This document shows, piece by piece, positions 34,301-42,809 of a DNA stretch of 64,000 nucleotides. The first letter of the stretch is position 1, and each line of letters opens with the position of its first letter. Location: NCBI GenBank assembly GCA_039029315.1, contig JBCCGK010000072.1, positions 1 to 64,000 on the forward strand. The letters are read 5' to 3'. The notes beneath the pieces were generated by a model. That model searched no databases. It worked only from the letters and a program-made list of their open reading frames with translations, and was not told the DNA's origin. A program made the translations under genes and the position numbers. This DNA comes from JBCCCJ01 sp039029315. Lineage in GTDB: Bacteria; Bacteroidota; Bacteroidia; J057.

Positions 34301-36867
34301 TGCACAGTGCCAGTCAATGCTTCAATGGTCTGGGAGTGAGAAATTTCTGCTTGTTTGACCTGATTCAGATCGCGATATAAAGTATAGATATAATAGACAC
34401 CTACAAGAACAAACATAAAAATAAGGAACCCCAAAAGAATCCCCCAGGGACTCAGCCAAAACGGACTGCTAACGAGGATGATCAATTCAACATTTGCCTC
34501 TTTTTCAAGATCCCGGTGTTGACCATATTCGATTTCCCAGATCCGAAGATGATAGGTAGCAGCATGTTCAAACAAGACATCCCGGGATCGAAAGGGTAAG
34601 GTCAAAATGGGGGAGGAGTGTACATATCCCGAATCCAAAATGGCTCCTCTTTTCGTTTCATACTGATAGAAATAGCCCATCTGCTCATTTCTCCCAAATT
34701 TCATGTCCGCCAACTTGACTGTAACATCTCCCTCCTGATAGCTGACCTTCAACTCACTGCTGCAAAGGCGATCAAAATGAGACCTGAATCCAAACGGAAT
34801 TTGCTGGATGCTTGATTGTTCTTTGTCTTGATTGGACTTTGATTCAGAGGAAGGGGCAATGAGCCAACGATTGGATATGTTGGGCTGCGGGGCATGTGAC
34901 ACTGCATCAGGCCAGAAGCGAACCAGACCATTTTGTCCCTGCCCCAATATGATGGACCCATCGGTGTGTAGAGCCACTGCCCCTGAATTGAACTCCTGAC
35001 CATACAAGCCATAGGCTGTGTCATAGATTTCCATGGAATTGTCCTCCGGGAAATAGTGGGCGATCCCATTGATTCCACAGATCCATAAAGACCTCGAATC
35101 TGGATCTGCAACTATGGAGAAGATAACGTTGAATTTTTTTTCCGGGTCTGGCAGGGGAATATATTCCAGTTCTTTGCTATCGGTATTGACTCGAATCAGC
35201 CCTGCGCCATCCGTACCCAACCACAGATGTTTTGAGTCCGAAGGAAGATAAGCCATGCAGAAGACGGGACTTTCGATAGAAATAGATTCCACCGTCTTCT
35301 TTCGGTAGTTGCGGTAGACCAATCCATGCTGTTTGGTCCCAATCCATGCGGCATCCCGATCTACAGGATCCTGGCAGATGGAATAAATATAGGAATTGGG
35401 AATCTTGCTGGAATACAGGCTGTCTTTTTCAATTCCTGCCTCATAATGTTTGGTGAAAAGACCATTTCCGCTTGTGCCAAACAGAAGTCGATCTCTGCCA
35501 AGCAGTTCTCCAATGGCTCGAATTCCATATTGTTCCTTTCCAAAGCTTTTGGCATGTGCATGTTGTCCAAAACGATCTTTCGCTCTATTGAATTTGTGCA
35601 AGCCATACATATCCGATCCTGCCCATACCTGACCATTTTTGTCCAAATGCAAACTCCAGATCGTAGGCGTCTGGATGTTTGTTTCCGAAAAGAAATCAGG
35701 GATGGAATAGGTTCTTGTAACGCGATCTGTCAAAGGATTGTAACGAATGATTCTGCTATCTTTCAGTCCCAGCCAGATTTCATCTTCTGCAACTGGTAGG
35801 ATAGACCAAATGAAGTTTTGTTCCCGCCGTCTTCCGAATATATCTTTCATCAGAATCGAGTGAAAAAGGGAATTGGTGGGATGGTATCGATTGGCCCCTT
35901 CTGCAAAAGTCCCTACCCACATCCCGCCAAAATGATCTTCAAAAAGGGAAAGCACATCATTATGACTCAAACTGTAAGGATCTCGAACATCCTGCCGCAG
36001 GATCTGAGAGGTCCAGATATCTTCCTCCGAATCAGGAGACTTGCCTTTCTGTGCGAGGATCAATCCCTCATTTTGAAGTGCTACCCAGAGATCATGGTTC
36101 CTGTCCACCCATAGAGAGCGAATCGGACTGGGTTCATAAGGGTCGATTTCGAGGAGCTGGGGAGGCGTCCTAGAAGTTAGGTTGTAAGCGTATAAGGCTC
36201 CTTCAGTTGTTCCAACCCAAAGAAGTTCATCATCTTTGTGCAAGGCAGAAATTTCTCCAAAGTCGGCAGCGATAGAATCTACCTTTCTGTCCTGGTTTAA
36301 TTGGAAAAGCCCGGTAGAAGTGCCCAAAAAGACCTCCTGATGATCCCCAAAAGCGATGCTGCGGATGGGTTTGAGCAAAAGAGAGTCAGAAATTTGCTGA
36401 ACGTACTGGAGGTTGGTGGAATCCATATAGAACAATCCCTGATCTGTGCCAATCCATATCTTGGATTCATGCCAATTCAAGGATAAAATTTCGGGTGCTC
36501 CCTCCTTGATTTGTGAAGAAAAGGAATGGGAAATCAAGGTTTCAGTACACAGATCCAGGGAATAGATATTTTCTTCCGTACCGACCCAAATCATGTCTTC
36601 CGCCCCTTCAACCAAAAATCGAATGGAGTTGCTCTTCAAAACGCTATTGGAGGTATTGAATACCTGAAAATTTCTGCCGTCATAGCGATTGAGACCCTGT
36701 TGTGTGCCAAACCACATGAACCCATCTCGATCCTGATACATCGCAAATACGGTATTCTGACTGAGCCCTTCCTGCACTCCATATCGCTCGAAATTGTAGG
36801 TTTGTCCCAGTCCTATTGTACAGGTCAACAAACAATACCCAATCAGGTATGGAAGGAATTTGTTCAT
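31333..36867 (-). CDS. Giant propeller/GAF sensor histidine kinase, 1844 aa
   Basis: Signal peptide (MNKFLPYLIGYCLLTC..GLGQ), then propeller blades from residue 25 (GLSQNTVFAMYQDRDGFMWFGT) to about 670, a Y_Y_Y-like domain to about 800, one transmembrane helix at about 812-838, a coiled coil (to about 890) and a long cytoplasmic part with about four GAF-like domains (890-1600). The catalytic end has a phospho-acceptor region ARGISHNIRNSLYGL (His1628) that differs from the LytS kinases next door and resembles HisKA-type H-E/N-x-x-N boxes, then a complete HATPase: N box IIDNLLSNAVKAID, G1 EDNGIGID, F box YQPYFSKDEKG, G2 GVGFGLYFVKS. It therefore combines an extracellular and several intracellular sensor inputs. 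First gene of the cluster ending at 27862. Confidence 0.9.
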   Translation of the reverse strand: MNKFLPYLIGYCLLTCTIGLGQTYNFERYGVQEGLSQNTVFAMYQDRDGFMWFGTQQGLNRYDGRNFQVFNTSNSVLKSNSIRFLVEGAEDMIWVGTEENIYSLDLCTETLISHSFSSQIKEGAPEILSLNWHESKIWIGTDQGLFYMDSTNLQYVQQISDSLLLKPIRSIAFGDHQEVFLGTSTGLFQLNQDRKVDSIAADFGEISALHKDDELLWVGTTEGALYAYNLTSRTPPQLLEIDPYEPSPIRSLWVDRNHDLWVALQNEGLILAQKGKSPDSEEDIWTSQILRQDVRDPYSLSHNDVLSLFEDHFGGMWVGTFAEGANRYHPTNSLFHSILMKDIFGRRREQNFIWSILPVAEDEIWLGLKDSRIIRYNPLTDRVTRTYSIPDFFSETNIQTPTIWSLHLDKNGQVWAGSDMYGLHKFNRAKDRFGQHAHAKSFGKEQYGIRAIGELLGRDRLLFGTSGNGLFTKHYEAGIEKDSLYSSKIPNSYIYSICQDPVDRDAAWIGTKQHGLVYRNYRKKTVESISIESPVFCMAYLPSDSKHLWLGTDGAGLIRVNTDSKELEYIPLPDPEKKFNVIFSIVADPDSRSLWICGINGIAHYFPEDNSMEIYDTAYGLYGQEFNSGAVALHTDGSIILGQGQNGLVRFWPDAVSHAPQPNISNRWLIAPSSESKSNQDKEQSSIQQIPFGFRSHFDRLCSSELKVSYQEGDVTVKLADMKFGRNEQMGYFYQYETKRGAILDSGYVHSSPILTLPFRSRDVLFEHAATYHLRIWEIEYGQHRDLEKEANVELIILVSSPFWLSPWGILLGFLIFMFVLVGVYYIYTLYRDLNQVKQAEISHSQTIEALTGTVQVQSESLLQTNNLLTSANQQLTERTKELESRKEHLQELQNRINEVSRQESMEDVCNQAMEDMIHFFGFDYASLSIVDHMKNWITVEYNIKKADGLVDPRLWQAKEMNYGFSLEHRDILPYVIRQKKEVYVDGAKVFIDGQLIKDNRIDQSQIPALESKVFFTYDHHNLIRLFLPMKRRAKQIHFNPDSDAEGDYPLGVFEVGYHRDTGKEIRDQDVVDLKLYIDNCAQPYYHAYIREEAKQITEKLSEFEAIDHPKQYIKKILEHLCTLVKAELGGDFFVLPMDSKENWVPRETVEYRMPKDHLKQIKRTIHQTSSDKIGIFQHVVNTQQTYWSHNVLEDPYFIPDSQNVTSLISIPLIYQQKVIGGFNLYSGKQSQFDRRKAKVLNLYAEGIAEAYIRKKINHAIRNLIQPFDLFDQKEIYHSLVNVIGEHFQTSFVSVWEIVQEGKEKIVQLNYALKPLFTALQKQKISTLKNLPQPIKEKLSFFPDEQNPSLKEVLPDLAQIFDHFGLSSAILIPIQVEGNVTGFVLVKSQMEQLSLLPQDKLFLDLLIPKAGSAIQQSKIFRAFANLSGAEGKFDFRTFVNNLTQLAKVLLNADPVFLFVHKIGQDITFSDGSYSGSFRSEFTAELHQKRGEYSQKPVDFVNAIIATGTQRFRNLKEYEQYLNQHRRFFKWEEISTKQTFWYREKIQSSAAVRLEFQEEPIGVLFVNYRYQKEFKQETNRLIDVFAFLARNAIIMARNMDTAHVGLKKAEDKADRYRDAYLVIARGISHNIRNSLYGLGMLELDIQDEVYPKLSKSLRKSFIGHFEKINRSSEQITQLLNTFEAHEQREERIDIKTIILETVRHFHTERKNQADIPSIEFEYEKINSYPDIVGDPNLFSMIIDNLLSNAVKAIDKSAQANKQGKVIIRNQSNNQLFLLEVEDNGIGIDTDIDQKIYQPYFSKDEKGVGFGLYFVKSVLNRYFDGEVYHFSSIGKKTVFSVRIPLK

Positions 36868-36959
36868 AGATTCTTCTCTGGAAGAATTGGATTATGATTT
36901 TAAAATAATGATTTTTTGGCAAAAAAAGAGGAAATTGAAGAGAATTTCACAATTGTAAG

Positions 36960-37529
36960 ATGAAACTGCCTGCTTTTATGGATTTACCCACAACTCTGCA
37001 AAACAATTACCAGGAAATGATGAAACTCATTGAGAGAATGGAAAAGGATGATCCATCGATTCGTCTGGTTTTCAACAGTTGGGTGAACGATTTTCAAACC
37101 CGGAGTACTTTTCTGAATCCATTCGAATATTATGAGTGGCTCAAATCATCCAGAGATGAACTGTTGAAGGATATCAAACACCTGAGTGGAGACATTCGAA
37201 TCTATTACCTGGGCTTGCTGGAATTTGTCAGGACAGCCTTGATATTGGAATCCGGGGCAGATCAAGCCGAACAGTCCCTGGAACAATTGCGACAAAACCT
37301 GATCCTATTGATTGAAAAAGGAGAATTAAGTACAGTCGGAGAAAAACTCAAACATCATTTTCACGCCAAAGAAGCCTCGCGAAAGCAATATAATCAGGTC
37401 ATTGTGTTGACTTCCGCCCTAAGCCAACTCAATGATGATAAGAGGATTGGGATCATAGAGGATGAAGAAGTCTATGTGAGAAGAAATCAAATCGTCCATG
37501 GGTTTTTGGAGTTGATTGAGGACACCTGA
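36960..37529 (+). CDS. Helical protein of unknown function
   Basis: 189 aa, no signal peptide or membrane helix, predominantly alpha-helical and charged. No family recognised. It is divergent from the giant sensor kinase with a 92-bp gap, so both may share a regulatory region, which would link it to that cluster; this is inference only. A normal codon pattern and a clean ATG start support that it is real. Confidence 0.65.
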   Translation: MKLPAFMDLPTTLQNNYQEMMKLIERMEKDDPSIRLVFNSWVNDFQTRSTFLNPFEYYEWLKSSRDELLKDIKHLSGDIRIYYLGLLEFVRTALILESGADQAEQSLEQLRQNLILLIEKGELSTVGEKLKHHFHAKEASRKQYNQVIVLTSALSQLNDDKRIGIIEDEEVYVRRNQIVHGFLELIEDT

Positions 37530-37710
37530 TGTGCAACAAAGAAACATTGTCCTTCTTGACAATTCACACAGCACAAACAATAGAAACTGCCCGGATTCCG
37601 GCATCTGTCCTCTGAGAGGAGATACCAAAAGCTCTCCTGTCAGGGGAGACGGGAAAAATCCAGACAGTCTCTATGATTCATGTGCTTACTGCTGAGGTCA
37701 TGATCATCTG

Positions 37711-40700
37711 CTACCACTTCACGATCTTCCGCATCTCCACTTGTCTATTGGCTTCGACTTGCAATAGATATGTACCAACCGGCAGATCCTGAATCTGGAT
37801 CTGCTGCTCAAATGCACCTGGATGAACCCTTATCTGATGTGATTGCCAGTGTTCCTTGCCCAGAAGATCAAATAGTCGTAGGCGCAAGTCCGTAGCTTGT
37901 CTGAATTCGGCCTGTACTGTCAACTGATCAGAGAAAGGATTCGGGAACACCTCAATCGGGCCAGCCAGCAAGTCTGGACTGATGGAGGTATTGGGGCGGA
38001 TACAAGCCGTGCTCAGATCTCTTGTTCCCTCCGCATACCAGACGCCCCAATTCGCATCCTCCAACAAAACAAAGGGATTGTAGGTGCTATAATTAACATC
38101 AAGTTGGAGCTTGTTGGGCAGCATTGCAGCAAGGGCTATGATATCTCCCCCATTGAGCCCTTTGGCATTGAAGGTGAGAAACTGGTCTGAACGATCCCAC
38201 TCCGGATAGCCCAGCACATCGGAGGCATTGGACCAAATATATCCGATATCTCCAGTCTCTATATTGGCTGAAAAAACCGTTACGGAATCAGGAGTAATCT
38301 GATCATAGGCAATGATATATGGCGAATTTTTGGAGAAAACCGCATTTCCCACACTCACGTCTTCAGGCAAGTTGCTGAACAATTTGACCACGACTCCATC
38401 CCCAACCTGATCGGCACTTTGATCCCATACCCGCATAAAATTTACATCCCAAAACTCAATATCCGGAGCACCGGGCGAGGCATTGGGAAGTTTGTTGAAC
38501 GCATCGTACATCAGGAATTCTCCACAATGATCCCAGGCCAAGGCATCTGCATACAGAACTCCGCCTGTATTATTGGTGCCTTGTGCAGTGGTGGGGTTGT
38601 AAAGGGTGAACTTCCAACCTGCAATAGGATTGGCCCATAGATCAAAGACAAAAATAGAGGTGTCAACATACTGCGTTACAGCAGCGAGTAATCTGCCGTT
38701 TTTGGAGATCGCGACATTGCCCCAATCTGGCTCATTGGAAATCGCATGTTCTTGTGGATTTCCTGTATCCATCCGAATCTCATATATATGATTGTCATCT
38801 CCGACAAAGTATCCCATGCTGCCATCATCCGAGATACTCATCTTTGAAATGGGAATCCTCGTACTCAATGGGGTCGCGGGATTATTGAAATTGCTGGTTA
38901 TTTGCAAGGTAGTTGAGACCAGATCGTCTACGTTGTTGGTTGCAAAGAAGCTGGTTCCCGGATTTTGAGGGACATCCACCTGATATTCGGACCCACCCCC
39001 GCTGCCTCCGCCTCCGCCAGTCGCCGCATCCCCAATCCCAACCTGAAAGAAGGCATTCGCAGCCGCATCCGCTTCATTTTGACCATAGATTTGCTTGGCG
39101 GCAGCGATCACTTCTAATCGACAATCGATAAATTGAGAAGATCTGGTAAGATTTTGAAGGGCTTCATAATAGACCTTTTCCGCTTTCGTTTCATTCATCC
39201 CGTTGGCTGTTGCAAACAGGTAGAAGGCATGATTCACGATGCCACTATTGACATGTACGCCCCCATGATCCTGGTCATTGGGATCTGGCCAGTATTCGTT
39301 CATATGACTGGGCTGCCAACCCGGAGAGTTCAAATTATTTCCGCCCTGATGCGGATCACTCATGTCGCGCAAGGCGATTCCACCAGGGAAAGCATTTTGT
39401 TTGACCACATCCTCTCCCAACTGCCAATCGCCCAGATCGACCATGACACCGAAGATATCTGCGAAAGATTCATTGAGCGCACCTGATTGTCCCTGATATT
39501 CCAGATTGGCTGTTGCTTCAACTACTCCATGCGTCATTTCGTGCGCTGCAACATCGAGGGCACCAGCCAGATGGGTGAAATCGGTATTGCCAGCACCATA
39601 AAACATCAGTCCGCCAGACCAAAAGGCATTGTCCATGGGTTGGGCAGTAGGCGTATTGGGATTCGCTACATTGATGATGGAGATGATATCTCCACCTTGC
39701 CCATTGATGGAAGATCGACCATGCTTGCTCCGGAAGTAGTCATAACATTTCCCGGCATTGACATGGGCAGAAACCCCCGCAGCATCCCAACTGTTCTTGT
39801 TTTGACTGGTGATGTAGGTAACGTTCGCATTTTGACCGGGTTGGTCATTGTTCATGTCCAGTGTGAGAATAAACCCTTCTCCATCATCGGGTTGGTTATT
39901 GTTGTTATGGTCAGTGTACATGTCCTTGGAGACATCCCATAAGGAATAGGTACCGCTGAAATTGGAGATGTTCAGGTCCTGGAGAGTTCCATTCAAATCC
40001 GTGCCTGTACCCGTATCTCCTGTGATGGTACAATGACTGCTGAATTCCCGAACCACCTCCCCAGTCTCGGCATCGATAAAGTATTCCCAGCGATGAAGCA
40101 CATTGGGACGGACCATGACATGCCAGGTGAGGCGATGTGGACCAATACGACCGTCATTGGGTCGATACAGAACCAGAGTCGTCTGAGGCTCCGAATAGTT
40201 GTAGACATCCTTCCATTGCTGTTCTAGTTCATGGACGACGGTATGTTCCTTCACTGCTCTCAAAACAAGGGCCTTGGCGGAATCTTCGACAAAATCAGGG
40301 GTCAAATCCGAGAGGGCAGGCGTGCTTTGGTACCTGCCGCCCATTCTCACTTCACTACTAGGAGAAAAATGAACCATTAGCTCAGCTCCATACACTGGAA
40401 TTCCCTGATACATTTGTTGAAGCCTGACATGGGTATAGCCTTGCACATCTTCGCGAACCTCTTTCATCGAGAATTCCTGATCCGGTGCTGAAATGTTGAG
40501 ATCGGCTTTGATGGAAGTCAGATAGTTGACGGCTTCCGTTTCAATTTCTGTTGGAGTTAGCGCCCCCAATTGCTTGAGACTGGAATAGTGACTCCTGATT
40601 TGGATAGGCAATTGCTGAGGCCCAGAGCGCTTGATGTCGATAATATTGCTGCTCTTGGCTTGCTGGACAGTGCCTGGAGAGAAGGGAATCGACTGATAGG

Positions 40701-40893
40701 TGGGGGGAGTGAGATACTTCGCGGATTCGATCCTGCGAATCTCTTTGACCGGGAATCCTGGATCAAAATTGGCAGGAGGCTGTTGTTTTTTTGGCTTGTG
40801 AAGCGAGGAAGTATTCTGAGCGTGAAGAGACATAAGACCTATCCCACAAAGGAGAATCAGATAGACTCTCCAGAAGCGTAGACTCTTTTGCAT
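37711..40893 (-). CDS. Secreted thermolysin-like M4 metalloprotease with T9SS sorting domain
   Basis: Start at 40893 (MQKSLRFWRVYLILLCGIGL) gives a signal peptide ending in LHAQ; the longer frame to 41040 is not credible. About 1060 aa: FTP and PepSY-type propeptide (about 45-250), M4 catalytic domain with HEMTH (about 451-455), the third zinc ligand and following motif GALNESFADIFG near 475, and HVNSGIVNHAFYLFA with the active-site His. A ~330-residue WD40/TolB-like propeller follows (KMSISDDGSMGYFVGDDNH), then a T9SS type A sorting domain ending in KIVKW. Made as a zymogen that folds and is cleaved outside the cell. Degrades extracellular proteins. Gene stands 168 bp downstream of the GH32 gene. 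Confidence 0.9.
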   Translation of the reverse strand: MQKSLRFWRVYLILLCGIGLMSLHAQNTSSLHKPKKQQPPANFDPGFPVKEIRRIESAKYLTPPTYQSIPFSPGTVQQAKSSNIIDIKRSGPQQLPIQIRSHYSSLKQLGALTPTEIETEAVNYLTSIKADLNISAPDQEFSMKEVREDVQGYTHVRLQQMYQGIPVYGAELMVHFSPSSEVRMGGRYQSTPALSDLTPDFVEDSAKALVLRAVKEHTVVHELEQQWKDVYNYSEPQTTLVLYRPNDGRIGPHRLTWHVMVRPNVLHRWEYFIDAETGEVVREFSSHCTITGDTGTGTDLNGTLQDLNISNFSGTYSLWDVSKDMYTDHNNNNQPDDGEGFILTLDMNNDQPGQNANVTYITSQNKNSWDAAGVSAHVNAGKCYDYFRSKHGRSSINGQGGDIISIINVANPNTPTAQPMDNAFWSGGLMFYGAGNTDFTHLAGALDVAAHEMTHGVVEATANLEYQGQSGALNESFADIFGVMVDLGDWQLGEDVVKQNAFPGGIALRDMSDPHQGGNNLNSPGWQPSHMNEYWPDPNDQDHGGVHVNSGIVNHAFYLFATANGMNETKAEKVYYEALQNLTRSSQFIDCRLEVIAAAKQIYGQNEADAAANAFFQVGIGDAATGGGGGSGGGSEYQVDVPQNPGTSFFATNNVDDLVSTTLQITSNFNNPATPLSTRIPISKMSISDDGSMGYFVGDDNHIYEIRMDTGNPQEHAISNEPDWGNVAISKNGRLLAAVTQYVDTSIFVFDLWANPIAGWKFTLYNPTTAQGTNNTGGVLYADALAWDHCGEFLMYDAFNKLPNASPGAPDIEFWDVNFMRVWDQSADQVGDGVVVKLFSNLPEDVSVGNAVFSKNSPYIIAYDQITPDSVTVFSANIETGDIGYIWSNASDVLGYPEWDRSDQFLTFNAKGLNGGDIIALAAMLPNKLQLDVNYSTYNPFVLLEDANWGVWYAEGTRDLSTACIRPNTSISPDLLAGPIEVFPNPFSDQLTVQAEFRQATDLRLRLFDLLGKEHWQSHQIRVHPGAFEQQIQIQDLPVGTYLLQVEANRQVEMRKIVKW

Positions 40894-41060
40894 GTATTTA
40901 GGCTTTTGATGTGACACGAACGAAGATTGGAGGGCGTCTGACAGGCATGAGGCGAGCAAATTAGGGAATTTTGGGGACATACAACAAGAGGGATAGCTTC
41001 CCGTAGTGGGAAGCTCCCAAATAGAACGAAATTTTTGCATACGCTATTGGCAAAGCCGAT

Positions 41061-42659
41061 CTACCACGCCCGCTTCAACTGCCAGACTTGTCCAGATACC
41101 AATTTTGCCTCTCCATCATTGGCGAAAAAATTGATTTGCTCAAATGGTTCATCCGGGAAGAAAATATCTGTCATCACCACGGCCCCATCTTGGGCAAATA
41201 GCTCAACTGAGGCCACATCGATATACATCTTCATTTGGATGCTGGAAGCGTTTGATGGATTCGGTGCTGGAAATTTGCCTGCAAATTTATCTGAGAAATC
41301 GACTTTGCCTGCATTGGCTCGGTCAAAATAAAATTCGTTACGCGCCTTGTCATAGCCTATGGCGACGGATTGCCCCTTGGCATTGGTCAATTCGATACCA
41401 ACTTCTGTAGCAGTGCTGCCTGAGAGATCCCATTCAAGGTTCATTTCACTTGTAGAGATATCGAACTCGAATTCATCACTGAGGTCCATTGAGCCTGCAA
41501 TCATTCTTTCTGCCAGATCCGTGGATATTCCTCTCAATGTATTGAGTTCTTTTACAGGGCTGGTCTTGACACGTAAGCCTTGATCGGTACTGCTGAGGCT
41601 GAGTACTCTGGGGATGGTCATGGCACTTCGCCAGGGAGAGGTTGGGACACGGGTTGCATACTGCCAATTACTCATCCAGCCCATAAAGAGCCTTCTCCCG
41701 TCTTCTTTGGGGATATCTGACCAACTGACACCTGCATAGTTATCCCTGCCGTAGTCCAGCCAAAGGACAGTTTCTGCAGAATTATCATTGATGAAGGTCT
41801 TTCCGTCAAACTCTCCTACAAAGTACATCGTTCCAGACCCACCATTGGCACCTCCGGGATTGAGACTGACCAGCATGACCCATTTGGATTGACCATTGGA
41901 GCCTTCTATAGGAAGTTGGAAGAGGTCCGGACACTCCCATACCCCTCCATGTGTTCCCTGTTCTTCCCCAAATTCACTGGCAAGAGTCCAGTCTTTCAGG
42001 TTCGGCGAGTTGTAGATTTGCACCCGATCCCCTCTGGCAAAAATCATCACCCATTGTTGGCTTTCTTCATGCCAGGAGACTTTGGGATCGCGAAAATCCC
42101 GAAGGCCAGGATTGGGGATCACCGGATTTCCCTCATATTTGGTCCAGGTTCTGCCCCGGTCATTGCTATAGGCGATCCCTTGGGTTTGAAAATCATTCTT
42201 GCCTGCCCGCTGCCCGGTTGTATCGTGATAGGTGAATATCGCCACAAGTGGATCATGTTCTCCTGTTTTGAAGCCTGTTGTATTCTGCTTATCTACCACT
42301 GCACTTCCGGAGAAAATATAGCCGTATTTGTCTGGATACAAAGCAATCGGGAGGTGCTCCCAGTTCACCATATCCGGACTCACTGCATGCCCCCAATGCA
42401 TGGGACCCCATACATCTCCATCCGGATAGTATTGATAAAACAGGTGGTATTCTCCATCGTAGTAGACCATGCCATTTGGATCATTCATCCAATTGGCCTC
42501 TGGAGAAAAATGAAATTGTGGCCGATGTGCTTCTGTATAATAGTCCGCCGATTTGACAGCAGGACTGCTTTCTAGTTGTTGCACGTTCTGTGTAGCATTT
42601 GGTTGACAAGCTAAAAGAGCAAGCAAAAATAGAGGAAAATAAGAGAAAGTAGCATTCAT
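41061..42659 (-). CDS. Glycoside hydrolase family 32 fructan hydrolase (levanase/invertase type), lipoprotein
   Basis: 532 aa. Lipoprotein signal with Cys18 (FLLALLAC-QPNA), so attached to the periplasmic or outer membrane. GH32 signatures: WMNDPNG (57-63) with nucleophile Asp60, FRDPKV (Asp191, transition-state stabiliser) and ECPDLF with acid/base Glu242; then the C-terminal beta-sandwich (from about 380). The family hydrolyses fructosyl bonds in sucrose, inulin or levan with retention. Directly upstream is a sugar porter gene in the same orientation, 150 bp away, which suggests uptake of the fructose released. Two 13-bp direct repeats (42689-42729) lie just before the start. Confidence 0.9.
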   Translation of the reverse strand: MNATFSYFPLFLLALLACQPNATQNVQQLESSPAVKSADYYTEAHRPQFHFSPEANWMNDPNGMVYYDGEYHLFYQYYPDGDVWGPMHWGHAVSPDMVNWEHLPIALYPDKYGYIFSGSAVVDKQNTTGFKTGEHDPLVAIFTYHDTTGQRAGKNDFQTQGIAYSNDRGRTWTKYEGNPVIPNPGLRDFRDPKVSWHEESQQWVMIFARGDRVQIYNSPNLKDWTLASEFGEEQGTHGGVWECPDLFQLPIEGSNGQSKWVMLVSLNPGGANGGSGTMYFVGEFDGKTFINDNSAETVLWLDYGRDNYAGVSWSDIPKEDGRRLFMGWMSNWQYATRVPTSPWRSAMTIPRVLSLSSTDQGLRVKTSPVKELNTLRGISTDLAERMIAGSMDLSDEFEFDISTSEMNLEWDLSGSTATEVGIELTNAKGQSVAIGYDKARNEFYFDRANAGKVDFSDKFAGKFPAPNPSNASSIQMKMYIDVASVELFAQDGAVVMTDIFFPDEPFEQINFFANDGEAKLVSGQVWQLKRAW

Positions 42660-42688
42660 AGTGGTTTTGTTAGTTCAATTGCCAATAT

Positions 42689-42729
42689 CGTTTTTGTTCA
42701 AACAATTTTACATTCCCGCTTTTGTTCAA
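42689..42729 (-). promoter_or_regulatory. Paired 13-bp direct repeats upstream of the GH32 gene
   Basis: CGTTTTTGTTCAA (42689-42701) and CGCTTTTGTTCAA (42717-42729), same orientation, 28 bp apart start to start, 30-70 bp before the GH32 start. The spacing of nearly three helix turns fits a dimeric activator or repressor binding site. The regulator is not in the window. Confidence 0.4.
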
Positions 42730-42809
42730 GGTACCTGAAAGGCATTGAAAGATTGATCTCCTATACCATTGCCCAAACCGCCCAAAGAGGCAGCATGATG
42801 GTGTATCGG

